In this document: positions 1 through 8,518 of the stretch, piece by piece
Numbering within the stretch: the first letter of the stretch is position 1
Layout: each line of letters starts with the position of its first letter
Source of the DNA: Actinomadura violacea
GTDB taxonomy: Bacteria > Actinomycetota > Actinomycetes > Streptosporangiales > Streptosporangiaceae
DNA: 64,000 bases
Reading direction: 5' to 3'
Assembly: GCF_017573465.1 (NCBI RefSeq)
Contig: NZ_JAGEPF010000032.1
Location: forward strand, 62,001-126,000
Made by a program: the position numbers and the translations under genes
The notes under the pieces: generated by a model
Database searches by the model: none
Told to the model about the DNA's origin: nothing
The model's input: the letters and a program-made list of their open reading frames with translations, nothing else

Positions 1-541
1 TGGACTCGCCGAGGGCGGTGGCGATGCGCTTGCCCTCCTCCAGGTCGGTGACGACGCCGGTGTAGTCGTCGAACAGGCCGTGGTCCTGGTAGAAGGCGCA
101 CACGTCCTGAGTGATCGGCTCGAGCTTCTGGCCGAGCGCGGAGATCGCGCGGCCGTGCGTGGAGTGGCTGTGCGCGGCGGCGACGACGTCCGGGCGTGCC
201 TGGTGCACCTGCGAGTGGATCGCGAACGCGGCCTCGTTCACCGGGTAGCGGCCCTCGACGACCTGCCCCTGGTGGTTGACGAGGATCAGGTCGCTGACCT
301 TGATGTGCTTGAAGGACATCCCGAACGGGTTGACCCAGAAGTGGTCGGTGCGCTCGGGGTCGCGGGCGGTGATGTGCCCGGCGACGCCCTCCTCGAAGCC
401 GAACTTGCCGAAGATCCGCAGCGCGGCCGCCAGCCGCTCCTTGCGGTGCCGGCGCTCGTCCTCCACGTTCTCGAAGGTGGGCGGCAGCCGGAAGATCAGG
501 TCGGTGGGCAGCTTCTCCAGGAACTGCTCGTCGTCGGACAT
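1..541 (-). CDS. Class II aldolase/adducin family protein (3' part outside window)
   Basis: Only the first 180 codons lie in the window; the gene runs off the left edge. The ATG at 541 has AGGAG seven bases upstream. The family contains zinc-dependent sugar-phosphate aldolases and epimerases (fuculose-phosphate aldolase type). Visible landmarks are the AGHITARD stretch near residues 54-61, a Glu at 103 in NEAAFAIH, and HSHSTHG at 124-130, whose His124 and His126 are the expected zinc ligands. Substrate cannot be read from the sequence; many actinobacterial members with this N-terminus are annotated only to family level. It is divergent from a PucR-type regulator, which is a plausible controller. 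Family assignment is firm, function is not. Confidence 0.85.
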   Translation of the reverse strand, partial: MSDDEQFLEKLPTDLIFRLPPTFENVEDERRHRKERLAAALRIFGKFGFEEGVAGHITARDPERTDHFWVNPFGMSFKHIKVSDLILVNHQGQVVEGRYPVNEAAFAIHSQVHQARPDVVAAAHSHSTHGRAISALGQKLEPITQDVCAFYQDHGLFDDYTGVVTDLEEGKRIATALGES

Positions 542-644
542 CGGCGAACTCCTCGGGCTCGTTGGACACCGCTGGGCACTACCGCCAGCGAACACCAGGC
601 GGCGGGCGGCCCGCTAGGGGAGGCGGCCCAAGCGCCGCCCGGCT

Positions 645-665
645 CGTTGTCCGTACGGGACAACG
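645..665. promoter_or_regulatory. Perfect palindrome just upstream of the PucR regulator start
   Basis: CGTTGTCC (645-652), five-base spacer, GGACAACG (658-665): eight-base arms without mismatch. It sits three bases before the GTG at 669, between the divergent aldolase and PucR genes. Probably an operator, perhaps autoregulatory; this is inference. Confidence 0.45.
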
Positions 666-668
666 GCG

Positions 669-1817
669 GTGGACAATGGCGGTGTGGAGTCCAGCGAGGA
701 CGACCGGTTCCTGCGGTTGGTGAGCGAGCGCGGCGACGACCCGCGGCTGCTGGAGGGCGCGGTGCGCGCGGCGCGCGGCCGGTCGGAGATGGTCGCCGCG
801 CTGCCCGAGGAGGAGACGCGGCGGCACACCCGCGCGCTGCTGCGCGGCGTGCTCACCGCGCTGGTGGACGGCGCCCCCGGCGAGGACGTGCTGCGCGCCG
901 CGGAGCGGCTCGGCTCGGACCGGGCCCGGCAGGGCGTGCCGGTCGCGGCGTTCCTGGACGGGTTCCAGGCGGGCCGCGCCCACCTCGTCCGCACGCTCAT
1001 CGAGGACGGCCGCCGCCAGGGCGTGCCCGACGCGCTGCTCCTGGACGGCGTCAGCCGCATCGACGAGATCAACACCGCGCTCGTCCACCGGATGGTGCAC
1101 GCGCACCGGGTCGCCGAGCTGGAGATGGCCCGGACCACGCGGGAGGGCCGCGTCCAGATGCTGCGGCAGCTCCTGCACGGCGAGGCCGTCCCCGTCCTCG
1201 CGCCGCTCGATCCGGACGCCGAGTACCACTGCGTCGTCTCCGACGTCAGCGACCCGGCGGTCGCGGCGGGCCTGGAAGCGCGCCTGGTCGCGGCCGGTCC
1301 GGGGTTGTGCGGGCTGGTGGACGGGCGGTTCGCCGCGCTGGTGGCGCGGCTGCCCGCGCCCGTCCGGACCGGGCCGCTGCTCGTCGCGGCGCCGCCCGCA
1401 CGGCCCGGCGGCGTCGCACCGCTGTACGAGCTGGGCCGCCGCGCCCTGCGCGCCGGCGCCGCGGCGGGGCTGGCCGGGCTGCGGGAGCTGGCCGGGCTCG
1501 CGCTGCTCACCGTCACCCAGGCGGAGCCCGACCTCGGCGGTCTTCTCGCGGACGGTCTTCTCGGGGCGCTCGACCGCGGCGACCCGTTCCACCGGGAGCT
1601 CGCCGAGACCGCGCTCGCCTACCTCGACCACGGCGGCCGGATCGAGCCGACCGCCGCAGCGCTGCACGTCCACGGCAACACCGTGAAGTACCGGATGCGG
1701 CGGTTCCAGGAGCTGACCGGCCGCGCGCTGCTCGACCCGTCCAGTGGCGCGGCGGTGGAGCGGACGGCGCACTGGTGGTGGGCGCTGCGCCGGTGGCTCG
1801 CGGCGGCCCGCGCGTGA
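669..1817 (+). CDS. PucR/CdaR-family transcriptional regulator
   Basis: About 382 residues. The C-terminal 70 residues form the PucR-type helix-turn-helix, with LHVHGNTVKYRMRRF near residue 335, the conserved hallmark of this family. The middle part is GGDEF-like and divergent, and the N-terminal part is helical without a recognisable sensor domain. Regulators of this type control purine, sugar-acid or amino-acid catabolism, often for an adjacent operon; the divergent aldolase gene is the natural candidate target. The start is uncertain: GTG 669 lacks a ribosome site because a palindrome fills the space, and GTG 684 is an in-frame alternative. Confidence 0.85.
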   Translation: MDNGGVESSEDDRFLRLVSERGDDPRLLEGAVRAARGRSEMVAALPEEETRRHTRALLRGVLTALVDGAPGEDVLRAAERLGSDRARQGVPVAAFLDGFQAGRAHLVRTLIEDGRRQGVPDALLLDGVSRIDEINTALVHRMVHAHRVAELEMARTTREGRVQMLRQLLHGEAVPVLAPLDPDAEYHCVVSDVSDPAVAAGLEARLVAAGPGLCGLVDGRFAALVARLPAPVRTGPLLVAAPPARPGGVAPLYELGRRALRAGAAAGLAGLRELAGLALLTVTQAEPDLGGLLADGLLGALDRGDPFHRELAETALAYLDHGGRIEPTAAALHVHGNTVKYRMRRFQELTGRALLDPSSGAAVERTAHWWWALRRWLAAARA

Positions 1818-1893
1818 CCGGACGTCCGAGCCGGGTGATGGGATGGGAGCGCCGCCCCGGCCCGGGGCGTCCCGGAACGAGAACGGGGGAGCA

Positions 1894-2757
1894 GTGACCG
1901 CACCGCGGATCAGCACGGTGATGTGGCCGATGCAGTCGTGGCCCGAGGCGGGCGAGCTGTGGCGGCGCGCCGAGGAGCTCGGGTTCCACCACGCCTGGGT
2001 GTACGACCACCTGGCCTGGCGCGGGACTACGCCCTGGTACGACGCGTACGCCACGATGGCCGCCGCGGCCGCCGTCACCGCGCGGGTCCGGCTCGGCACG
2101 CTGGTCACCTCGCCGAACTTCCGGCACCCGGTGCCGACCGCGCACGCGATCAAGACGATCGACCACGTCAGCGGCGGCCGGCTCACCATCGGGATCGGCG
2201 CGGGCGGGACGCGCCGGCAGTCCGACGCGGGCGTCCTCGGCGGCGGCGACTGGACGCCCCGCGAGCGCGCCGACCGGTTCGCCGACTGGGTCGACCTCCT
2301 CGACCGGGTGCTGCGCGGCCCCGAGACCACCCACGAGGGCGCCTTCTACACCGCGCGGGACGTGGTGTCGGACCCCGGCTGCGTGCAGCGGCCCCGCGTC
2401 CCGTTCGTCATCGCCGGCGACGGGCCGCGCGGCATGCGGCTCGCCGCCCGGTACGGCTCCGGCTGGGTGACCAGCGGCCACGCCGACGGCCGCAAGCCGC
2501 AGGACGTGGTCCGCGAGCGGCTGGCGGCGCTCGCGGAGGCGTGCGAGGCCGAGGGCCGCGACGTGGAGGAGAAGATCCTGCTGACCGGGTTCAGCGACGA
2601 GCCGTGGCTGGAGTCGGCCGGCGCGTTCGCCGACCTCGCGGGCCGGTACGCCGAGCTCGGCATCACCGAGATCGCCCTGCACTGGCCGCGCCCCGGCACC
2701 CCGTGGGAGGCCGACATGAAGGTGTTCGAGGCCGCCGCCGCGGAGGGCGCCCGCTGA
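1894..2757 (+). CDS. LLM-class F420-dependent oxidoreductase
   Basis: 287 residues from GTG 1894, chosen because GGGGGAGCA lies directly upstream and the N-terminus (PRISTVMWPMQSW) then begins at the first beta strand of the luciferase-like TIM barrel. Other family signs are WVYDHL, LGTLVTSPNFRHP, the DHVSGGRLTIGIGAG block around residues 90-105, and PFVIAGDG near 175. These flavin- or F420-dependent enzymes carry out hydride transfer to many substrates and the substrate cannot be predicted here. The gene follows the PucR regulator on the same strand with a 76-base gap, so cotranscription is possible but not shown. Confidence 0.88.
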   Translation: MTAPRISTVMWPMQSWPEAGELWRRAEELGFHHAWVYDHLAWRGTTPWYDAYATMAAAAAVTARVRLGTLVTSPNFRHPVPTAHAIKTIDHVSGGRLTIGIGAGGTRRQSDAGVLGGGDWTPRERADRFADWVDLLDRVLRGPETTHEGAFYTARDVVSDPGCVQRPRVPFVIAGDGPRGMRLAARYGSGWVTSGHADGRKPQDVVRERLAALAEACEAEGRDVEEKILLTGFSDEPWLESAGAFADLAGRYAELGITEIALHWPRPGTPWEADMKVFEAAAAEGAR

Positions 2758-2805
2758 GCCCGGGGGCCCCGGTCCGGCCGCGGCGCGCCCGGCTAGACTG
2801 CGCCG

Positions 2806-3135
2806 ATGCCGTACGTCCTGCTGGCCTTCGCGATCGCCTTCGAGGTCACCGCCACGCTGGCGATGCGCGCCTCGGAGGGGATGAGCAAGCTCGGGCCGTC
2901 CGTCCTGGTGGTCGCCGGATACCTGATCTCGTTCGTGTTCATGGCGAAGGCGCTCACCTCCCTGAACGTCGGGCCGGTCTACGCGATCTGGTCCGCGCTC
3001 GGCACCATCGGGGCGTTCGCCGGCGGCGTCGTGCTGTTCGGCGAGCAGATCAAGCCGGCCACGATCGCGGGCGCGGTGATCATCGTCCTCGGCGTCATCG
3101 TGATGAACCTCGGCGGCGGGGTGAGCCGGGGCTAG
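2806..3135 (+). CDS. Small multidrug resistance (SMR) family transporter
   Basis: 109 residues with four hydrophobic segments, the normal size of EmrE/QacE-type exporters that work as dimers and exchange protons for cationic drugs. The conserved membrane Glu is in the first helix (AIAFEVTATLAMRASEG, Glu13). GPVYAIWSALGTIGA near residue 60 is the diagnostic third-helix segment. It ends with TAG inside a CTAG that also provides the stop of the convergent AraC gene, a four-base overlap. Whether it exports drugs or guanidinium-like metabolites cannot be decided. Confidence 0.92.
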   Translation: MPYVLLAFAIAFEVTATLAMRASEGMSKLGPSVLVVAGYLISFVFMAKALTSLNVGPVYAIWSALGTIGAFAGGVVLFGEQIKPATIAGAVIIVLGVIVMNLGGGVSRG

Positions 3136-3983
3136 GCGGGCTCGACCGCGGTGGTGGTCCGCTGCTGCTCCAGCAGGCCGCCGAGCAGCTGCGACGGCGT
3201 GCAGCCCGCCATCGCGCGGAACTCCCGGTTCAGGTGCGCCTGGTCGTAGTAGCCGCAGACCGCGGCGGCCTCGGCGAGCCCGAGGCCGCCGCGCGACAGC
3301 AGCCCGACGGCCCGCTGGAAGCGCAGCACCCGGCCCATCACCTTGGGCGGCAGCCCGGCCTGCTCGGTGAACCGCTGGGTGAGGTGCCGGCGGCTCCACC
3401 CCACGTCCGCTGCGAGCCGCGCGACCCCGACGGCGCCGCCGCTGCCGTCCAGCAGCCGCCACGCCCGCGCGACCTCCGCGTCCGGGACCGGCCCGATCTC
3501 CAGCCGGCGCAGCAGGAACGCGTCCAGCAGGTCGAACCGGGCCGCCCACGACGGCGTCCCGGCGAGCCGCTCGACGAGCGCCGCGGCGCCCGGCCCGAGC
3601 AGGTCGGGCAGCTCGACGGCCGCGTTGGTGAGCCGGGCCATCGGCACGCCGAGCAGCGTGTACGCGCCGAGCGGGGTGATGTCGAGCTGGACGCCGTGCT
3701 GCCCGCCCGGCGTCGTGTACTCACCGTGGCCGTCGTGCATGCCCGCGACGAACGACCCGTACTCGGTGCCGGGGGAGGCGGGTGTCACCAGCCGCATCGG
3801 CGGTCCGAGGTTCACGATGACGACGGCGCAGCGGGTCGGCAGCGTCCGCATCCGGAACGGCACCGCCTCCGGCTCCCAATAGCCCTGGTAGGTGCGCAGG
3901 AACGGGCGCAGCGCGCGATGCGGGCGCCCGGTCGCCTCCAGCCAGCCTCCCCGGTCGCGGACCTCGACCGGCCTGTCCTCCAT
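3132..3983 (-). CDS. AraC-family transcriptional regulator
   Basis: 283 residues from ATG 3983, preferred over ATG 4013 because GGGGGC is directly upstream. The N-terminal part (about 1-150) is a cupin-like sensing domain of the type seen in short-chain AraC regulators. The C-terminal 100 residues carry two helix-turn-helix units: VARLAADVGWSRRHLTQRF and AAAVCGYYDQAHLNREFRAM, the second being the classical AraC signature with GYYDQAHLNREF. The convergent neighbour is the SMR exporter; on its other side is a same-strand protein of unknown function, 50 bases upstream. Target and inducer are unknown. Confidence 0.9.
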   Translation of the reverse strand: MEDRPVEVRDRGGWLEATGRPHRALRPFLRTYQGYWEPEAVPFRMRTLPTRCAVVIVNLGPPMRLVTPASPGTEYGSFVAGMHDGHGEYTTPGGQHGVQLDITPLGAYTLLGVPMARLTNAAVELPDLLGPGAAALVERLAGTPSWAARFDLLDAFLLRRLEIGPVPDAEVARAWRLLDGSGGAVGVARLAADVGWSRRHLTQRFTEQAGLPPKVMGRVLRFQRAVGLLSRGGLGLAEAAAVCGYYDQAHLNREFRAMAGCTPSQLLGGLLEQQRTTTAVEPA

Positions 3984-4033
3984 GCCCCCACTACTACCAC
4001 CGGCCGCCGACATCGCGCCGCCGCCGGCCGGGT

Positions 4034-4783
4034 TCACTCGTACATCTGCCCGCACACCGCGATCCGCGCGAGGTCGCCCCAGGTCATCGTGGTGATCTCG
4101 CGGACGTAGGAGCGGGCGGGCGGCTCCCCGGCCCGGGGCGGCACCGGCACCCGCGCGCCGTCCGCCGCGTCCCAGCCGCCGAGGCTCCCGGCGACCGCGC
4201 ACTCCAGGTACGTCGCCGGGTCGAAGTTGTACCAGCGGGCCGGGGTGGCGCGGGCGCCCGAGCCGGGCGGGCGGGGCGCGTCGACGCCGAACCGGGCCTG
4301 CGGTCCCGGCGGGCTGGCGAGGAACTCCTCCAGGTCGGCGAGCTGGGACAGCACGACCCGCTCCCAGTCGGCGTACCCGTCCGGCTCGTCGCCGGGCAGC
4401 GACAGGTCCTTGGCGCTCCACGCCGGGTCGAAGGCGGCGGGCGGCGTGGTGGACGCGGCGGCGAACATCGCCGCGACATCGTCGGGCTCCAGGCGCTCGT
4501 TGTCGCGCAGCGGAGCCGACACCTTCCACAGCGCGCGCAGGAACGCCGACAGCGACCAGGACGCGGCGCGGGCCTCCTGGCCGAGCTGCAGGAAGATCAG
4601 ATACAGCTCGCGGTTGGTCCGGACGGCCGGGCCGGGCGGCCCCTCGACCCAGTAGATCTGCCGGTGCGGGACGCCGCTCTCCAGGGCCAGGACCTGCGCG
4701 AGCGCGGAGACCCGCGAGTCGTGCGCGGCCACATGGAAGCTGTTGCCGAGATCGTCCTGGCGGACGACGTCCCAGGTCTGCAT
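4034..4783 (-). CDS. Conserved hypothetical protein
   Basis: 249 residues from ATG 4783, which has GGAGGAG at ideal distance. I do not recognise a family. The protein is soluble, begins MQTWDVVRQDDLGNSF, and contains an N-terminal alpha/beta stretch (HVAAHDSRVSALAQVLA, then RQIYWVEGPPG), a Trp-rich central part and a C-terminal segment with WYNFDPATYLECAVAG. The start of the alpha/beta stretch resembles small SPR-like actinobacterial stress or housekeeping proteins only loosely. It lies 50 bases upstream of the AraC gene on the same strand and may share its transcript. Confidence 0.65.
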   Translation of the reverse strand: MQTWDVVRQDDLGNSFHVAAHDSRVSALAQVLALESGVPHRQIYWVEGPPGPAVRTNRELYLIFLQLGQEARAASWSLSAFLRALWKVSAPLRDNERLEPDDVAAMFAAASTTPPAAFDPAWSAKDLSLPGDEPDGYADWERVVLSQLADLEEFLASPPGPQARFGVDAPRPPGSGARATPARWYNFDPATYLECAVAGSLGGWDAADGARVPVPPRAGEPPARSYVREITTMTWGDLARIAVCGQMYE

Positions 4784-4969
4784 CCGGCTCCTCCACGTCG
4801 GCGGTGCGGTGGTCCCCACGGGTCTCGCTCAGAAAGTGTGCCATTACGGCACCGGACCGCCAGTAGTGGTGATGTCACTTTCCGGACTCGAAGTCGTGAC
4901 TTTCCGCACATGTCGCTGCGGAGGGCGGAGCGGGCGCGAGGGGACCCGCGGCCCCCTCGCGCCGGGCCC

Positions 4970-6379
4970 TCAGTGCTTCGAGCGGTGGATCACCTGCATC
5001 TCGGTGAACCCGTACAGGCCCCACGGGCCGTTTTCGACGCCGACGCCGCTCCACTTGAAGCCGCCGAACGGCTGGTGCGGCGCGAGCGCGAGGTGGGTGT
5101 TCACCCAGGCGGTGCCGCACTCCAGCCGCCCCGCGACGTCCGCGGCCCGGTCGGCGTCGGCGCTCCACACCGAGCCGGACAGCCCGAAGTGGGTGCCGTT
5201 CGCGCGGGCGAGCGCCTCGTCCAGGTCCGTGTACTTGATGATCGGCAGCGCGGGGCCGAACTGCTCCTCGTCCACGATCCGGGCGCCGTCGGCGATGTCG
5301 GCGAGGATCGTCGGCTCGAAGAAGTAGCCGGGGCCGTCGATCGGCCTGCCGCCCGCGGCCGCGCGGGCCCCGCCGGCGAGCGCGTCCGCGACCAGCTCGC
5401 TGACCCGCTCGTACTGCGGCCTGTTGTTGATCGGCCCGTACTGGACGCCCTCCTCCAGGCCGTTGCCGACCTTGGCGGCCTTCGCCTGCTCGGCCAGCGC
5501 GTCGACGACGTCGCCGTACAGCGCCTCCGGCACGTACACGCGCTTGATCGCCGAGCAGACCTGGCCGTTGTTCTGGAAGGCGCCGCCGAACAGCTTCGGC
5601 GCGACCGCCGCCGGGTCGGCGTCGTCCAGCAGGATCGCCGGGTCGTTGCCGCCGAGCTCCAGCGTCACCCGCTTCAGGTCCGGCGCGGCGGCCGCGGCGA
5701 CCCGCTTGCCGGTGGCCACGCTGCCGGTGAAGCTGATCTTGCGGGGCACCTCGTGCCCGGTCATCCAGGCGCCCAGCTCGTCGCCGCCGGTGACCACGTT
5801 GAGCACGCCGGGCGGCAGCACCTCGCGCAGCACCTCGCCGAGCTTCAGGCTGGACAGCGGCGTGAACGGGGACGGCTTGAGCACCATCGTGTTCCCGGCC
5901 AGCAGCGCGGGCGCGATCTTCCAGACCGCCAGCAGCAGCGGGTAGTTCCACGGGGTGATCGCCGCGACGACGCCCATCGGGCGGCGGACGACCTCGACCA
6001 CGGCGTTGTCGTCGTCCTGGATGACCTCGCGCGGCAGGTCCAGCTCGGCGAAGTACTTCAGCCACACGCCGGCGCCGACGACCTCCATGGTCCCGTCGGC
6101 GAGCGGCTTGCCCTGCTCCAGCGTCAGGATGCGGCCGATCTCCTCGGACCGGGCGAACAGCACGTCGGCCGCGGCCAGCAGCGCCTTGCGCCGGGCGGAC
6201 TCGTCGCGCCGCCACTCGGCGTAGGCGGCCTGCGCGGCGGCCATCGCCGCGTCCAGCTGGTCGCGGGAGGCGTCCGGCGCGCGTTCGGCCACCTCGCCGG
6301 TCGCCGGGTTGATCACTCCGAAGGTGGCGGGCGCGTCCACCGCCGCGCCGTCGATCGTCATCGCGAAGTTCTCGGACAC
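4970..6379 (-). CDS. NAD(P)-dependent aldehyde dehydrogenase family protein
   Basis: 469 residues from GTG 6379, which has GGAGGAG four bases upstream; longer in-frame starts lack a ribosome site. All catalytic elements are present: Asn145 in TPWNYP, Lys168 in LKPSPFTP, general base Glu241 in LELGGND and nucleophile Cys275 in NNGQVCSAIKR. The C-terminal pattern (QPFGGFKWSGVG, then ENGPWGLYGFTE) fits the actinobacterial subgroup close to betaine/aldehyde dehydrogenases. It oxidises an aldehyde to the acid in the cytoplasm; the aldehyde is unknown. It is monocistronic by spacing and divergent from a secreted hydrolase. Confidence 0.93.
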   Translation of the reverse strand: MSENFAMTIDGAAVDAPATFGVINPATGEVAERAPDASRDQLDAAMAAAQAAYAEWRRDESARRKALLAAADVLFARSEEIGRILTLEQGKPLADGTMEVVGAGVWLKYFAELDLPREVIQDDDNAVVEVVRRPMGVVAAITPWNYPLLLAVWKIAPALLAGNTMVLKPSPFTPLSSLKLGEVLREVLPPGVLNVVTGGDELGAWMTGHEVPRKISFTGSVATGKRVAAAAAPDLKRVTLELGGNDPAILLDDADPAAVAPKLFGGAFQNNGQVCSAIKRVYVPEALYGDVVDALAEQAKAAKVGNGLEEGVQYGPINNRPQYERVSELVADALAGGARAAAGGRPIDGPGYFFEPTILADIADGARIVDEEQFGPALPIIKYTDLDEALARANGTHFGLSGSVWSADADRAADVAGRLECGTAWVNTHLALAPHQPFGGFKWSGVGVENGPWGLYGFTEMQVIHRSKH

Positions 6380-6478
6380 GTTGCTCCTCCGCTCGGGGGG
6401 CCGGCTAACCGAATGACGTTCAGTATTCACCCTGGGGCGCCCTCTTGACGAGCGCTCCCCGTGGCGGATGATCAGCTC

Positions 6479-7906
6479 ATGCGATCACGTCTCACCGCGG
6501 TGTTCGCCCTCGCCCTCGTCCTCGCCGCATCCGGCGGGGCGCCGGCGGCCGCCGCCACCCGCGCGACCCCGTCCGGCCGAGCGCCCGGGCTGGACGACCC
6601 CCACCCGTGCGCCGACCAGCCGGGCTACACCTGCTCGACGCTGACCGTCCCGCTCGACCACCGGCATCCCTCGAAGGGGACGCTCAAGCTCCAGGTGGCC
6701 ACCGGGGACAACGTCCGCGCGCCCAAGGGCGTCCTGCTCTTCCTGACCGGCGGGCCCGGCCAGCCCGGCGTGCCCTTCATCTCCCGCATGGCCGAGCAGC
6801 GGCTCCCCGAACTGGCGAAGAACTACCGGTTCGTCACCATCGACCAGCGCGGCACCGGCCAGTACGGCGCCATCGACTGCCCGAAGCTCCAGGCCGAGGT
6901 CGGCAGCAGCGACATCGAGCCGCCGACACCGGACGCCGTCAACGAATGCGCCGCCGTCCTCGGCGACAGCCGCAGCTACTACACCACCGAGCAGACCGTC
7001 GGCGACCTCGACCTGCTGCGCCGCGCGCTCGGCGTCCGCAAGATGGTCCTGGACGGCGTCTCCTACGGCACCATGACCGCCGCCAGCTATGCCGTCGCCC
7101 ACCCGCACAACGTGGACAAGGTCGTCCTCGACTCGGTGCTCCCGCACGTCGACCCGCAGGACGACGACATGCTGTACCTCACCGGCCTGCGTGCCACCGC
7201 GCGCGTGCTGCGCGACGCCTGCCGGACCGCGCCCGCCTGCGGGTTCGACCCCGCGCAGGACCTCGCCTGGCTCGCCCGCCACCGCTCCGACCACGTCCTC
7301 ATCTGGGACATGCTCGTCAGCTACGAGTTCCTCGACCCCACCTACCGGAACCCCGACCCGGGCGGCATCCCGGCCGGCTCCGGCGACGTCGTCACCGCGT
7401 TCCACCAGGCAAGGCACGGCGACCCCGCCCGGCTGGACGCGCTGCTGCGGCTGATGGACTCCGGCGGCGACCCGGTCGCCGGCTACAGCTCCGGCCTCCA
7501 CATCGCCACCATCTGCGGCGACGGCCACTTCCCGTGGGGCACCTCCGAGGCGCCGGTCGCCGGACGCGAGGCCGCCCTGCAGCGCGTCCGCCGGACCCTG
7601 CCCGTCTCCGCCACCTGGCCGTTCACCGCGGACACCGCCATCGGCAACGGGTTCGTCCAGGAGTGCCTGCACTGGCCGTGGGCCCGGCACACCGCCGAGC
7701 CCCGCCGGGACGGGCTCCCCGCCGTCCCGATCCTGCTCCTGAACGGCGACCACGACCTGTCGACGCCGCTCGAATGGGCGCGCGAGGAGCTCCGCCGCGC
7801 CCCGCTCGGCCGGCTCGTCGTGGTGAAGGGGGCCTCCCACTCCATCCAGAACCGCGAGCGGGGCACGCAGGGCCGCGAAGCCGTCTACACCTTCCTCAAC
7901 GGCTGA
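6479..7906 (+). CDS. Secreted alpha/beta hydrolase, tripeptidyl-aminopeptidase type
   Basis: 475 residues from ATG 6479; GTG 6461 is an in-frame alternative. A signal peptide covers about residues 1-32 (MRSRLTAVFALALVLAASGG, then a run of Ala ending in a likely signal peptidase site). Oxyanion-region FLTGGPGQPG is near residue 90. The nucleophile is Ser195 in GVSYG; acid Asp424 (NGDHD) and His454 (ASHS) complete the triad, in a C-terminal TAP-like domain. Family members remove tripeptides or cleave esters outside the cell. A very strong hairpin follows the stop. Confidence 0.88.
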   Translation: MRSRLTAVFALALVLAASGGAPAAAATRATPSGRAPGLDDPHPCADQPGYTCSTLTVPLDHRHPSKGTLKLQVATGDNVRAPKGVLLFLTGGPGQPGVPFISRMAEQRLPELAKNYRFVTIDQRGTGQYGAIDCPKLQAEVGSSDIEPPTPDAVNECAAVLGDSRSYYTTEQTVGDLDLLRRALGVRKMVLDGVSYGTMTAASYAVAHPHNVDKVVLDSVLPHVDPQDDDMLYLTGLRATARVLRDACRTAPACGFDPAQDLAWLARHRSDHVLIWDMLVSYEFLDPTYRNPDPGGIPAGSGDVVTAFHQARHGDPARLDALLRLMDSGGDPVAGYSSGLHIATICGDGHFPWGTSEAPVAGREAALQRVRRTLPVSATWPFTADTAIGNGFVQECLHWPWARHTAEPRRDGLPAVPILLLNGDHDLSTPLEWAREELRRAPLGRLVVVKGASHSIQNRERGTQGREAVYTFLNG

Positions 7907-7911
7907 CCCAA

Positions 7912-7951
7912 GGCGCCGGCCAGTGTCCCCGGCGGGACACTGACCGGCGCC
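7912..7951. terminator. Bidirectional hairpin between convergent genes
   Basis: Eighteen-base arms (7912-7929 and 7934-7951) with one mismatch and a four-base loop lie between the stops of the secreted hydrolase and the convergent small protein gene. There is no T-run, as usual in high-GC actinomycetes. Confidence 0.8.
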
Positions 7952-7957
7952 CTCCGT

Positions 7958-8512
7958 TCAGCCGGCGAAGATACGGTCCAGCAGGTCGCGGTACCCGCGC
8001 AGCGCGAGGCGGAGCCGCTCGGTGTCCGGGGCGTCGTGCGCGGCCGTCTCCTCGGAGAGGGTGCGGCGGTGCGCCGCGACCGATCGGCTCAGCGCCTCGA
8101 CCGCCTCGACGGCGAGCGCGTCGGCCGCGCGGACGGACTCGGCGGGGTCGTCGACGAAGCCGGACTGCACCTCGCGCCAGCGCTCCCGGAACCGCTCGGC
8201 CTCGGCCGGGTCGAAAAGCCGCTCCGGGACGCCGCCGAGGCCGGCGGCCGTGGGCCGCAGCCCGGGCCGGGCCCCGCCGGGGCCGGGGCTGGGGAAGCCG
8301 GTGGCCACCTCGTCCTCGGCCAGCCCGGCGGGCGGGATCGGGTCGGGCGAGGTGTCCTCGGCGGGCTCGGCCGCCGCCTGCGCCGGCGGCGGGCCGGCGA
8401 CGTGCAGGTCGCCGGGCACGCCCGGGTCGGAGGTTCCGGCGGCGCGGGCCCGCTCGTCCGCGTCCGTGCCGCCGGCGGGGGGCGCCGCCTGCTCGGGTCG
8501 GCTGTGCTGCAT
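7958..8512 (-). CDS. Hypothetical protein, paralogue of its upstream neighbour
   Basis: 184 residues. The first 95 residues are Pro/Ala/Gly-rich and probably disordered. From about residue 95 to the end is a helical domain containing FRERWREVQSGFVDDPAESV and a terminal LRLALRGYRDLLDRIF. The same order of motifs (YREQW, VQERFVDAPESAV, MVHYRALFEDLL) is in the gene just upstream, so the pair looks like a duplication. Six bases separate it from that gene, so they form one operon. I do not recognise a named function. The domain resembles a common actinobacterial secreted or membrane-anchored family. Confidence 0.7.
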   Translation of the reverse strand: MQHSRPEQAAPPAGGTDADERARAAGTSDPGVPGDLHVAGPPPAQAAAEPAEDTSPDPIPPAGLAEDEVATGFPSPGPGGARPGLRPTAAGLGGVPERLFDPAEAERFRERWREVQSGFVDDPAESVRAADALAVEAVEALSRSVAAHRRTLSEETAAHDAPDTERLRLALRGYRDLLDRIFAG

Positions 8513-8518
8513 CGGCGC

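Noticed and set aside
80..4844. Very long overlapping open frames on both strands (up to 728 codons), for example 80-1897 and 1923-4109
   Set aside because: They are shadows of real genes produced by the extreme GC content: Arg/Ala/Gly/Pro-rich, no family motifs, and the opposite or shifted frame contains a recognised gene.
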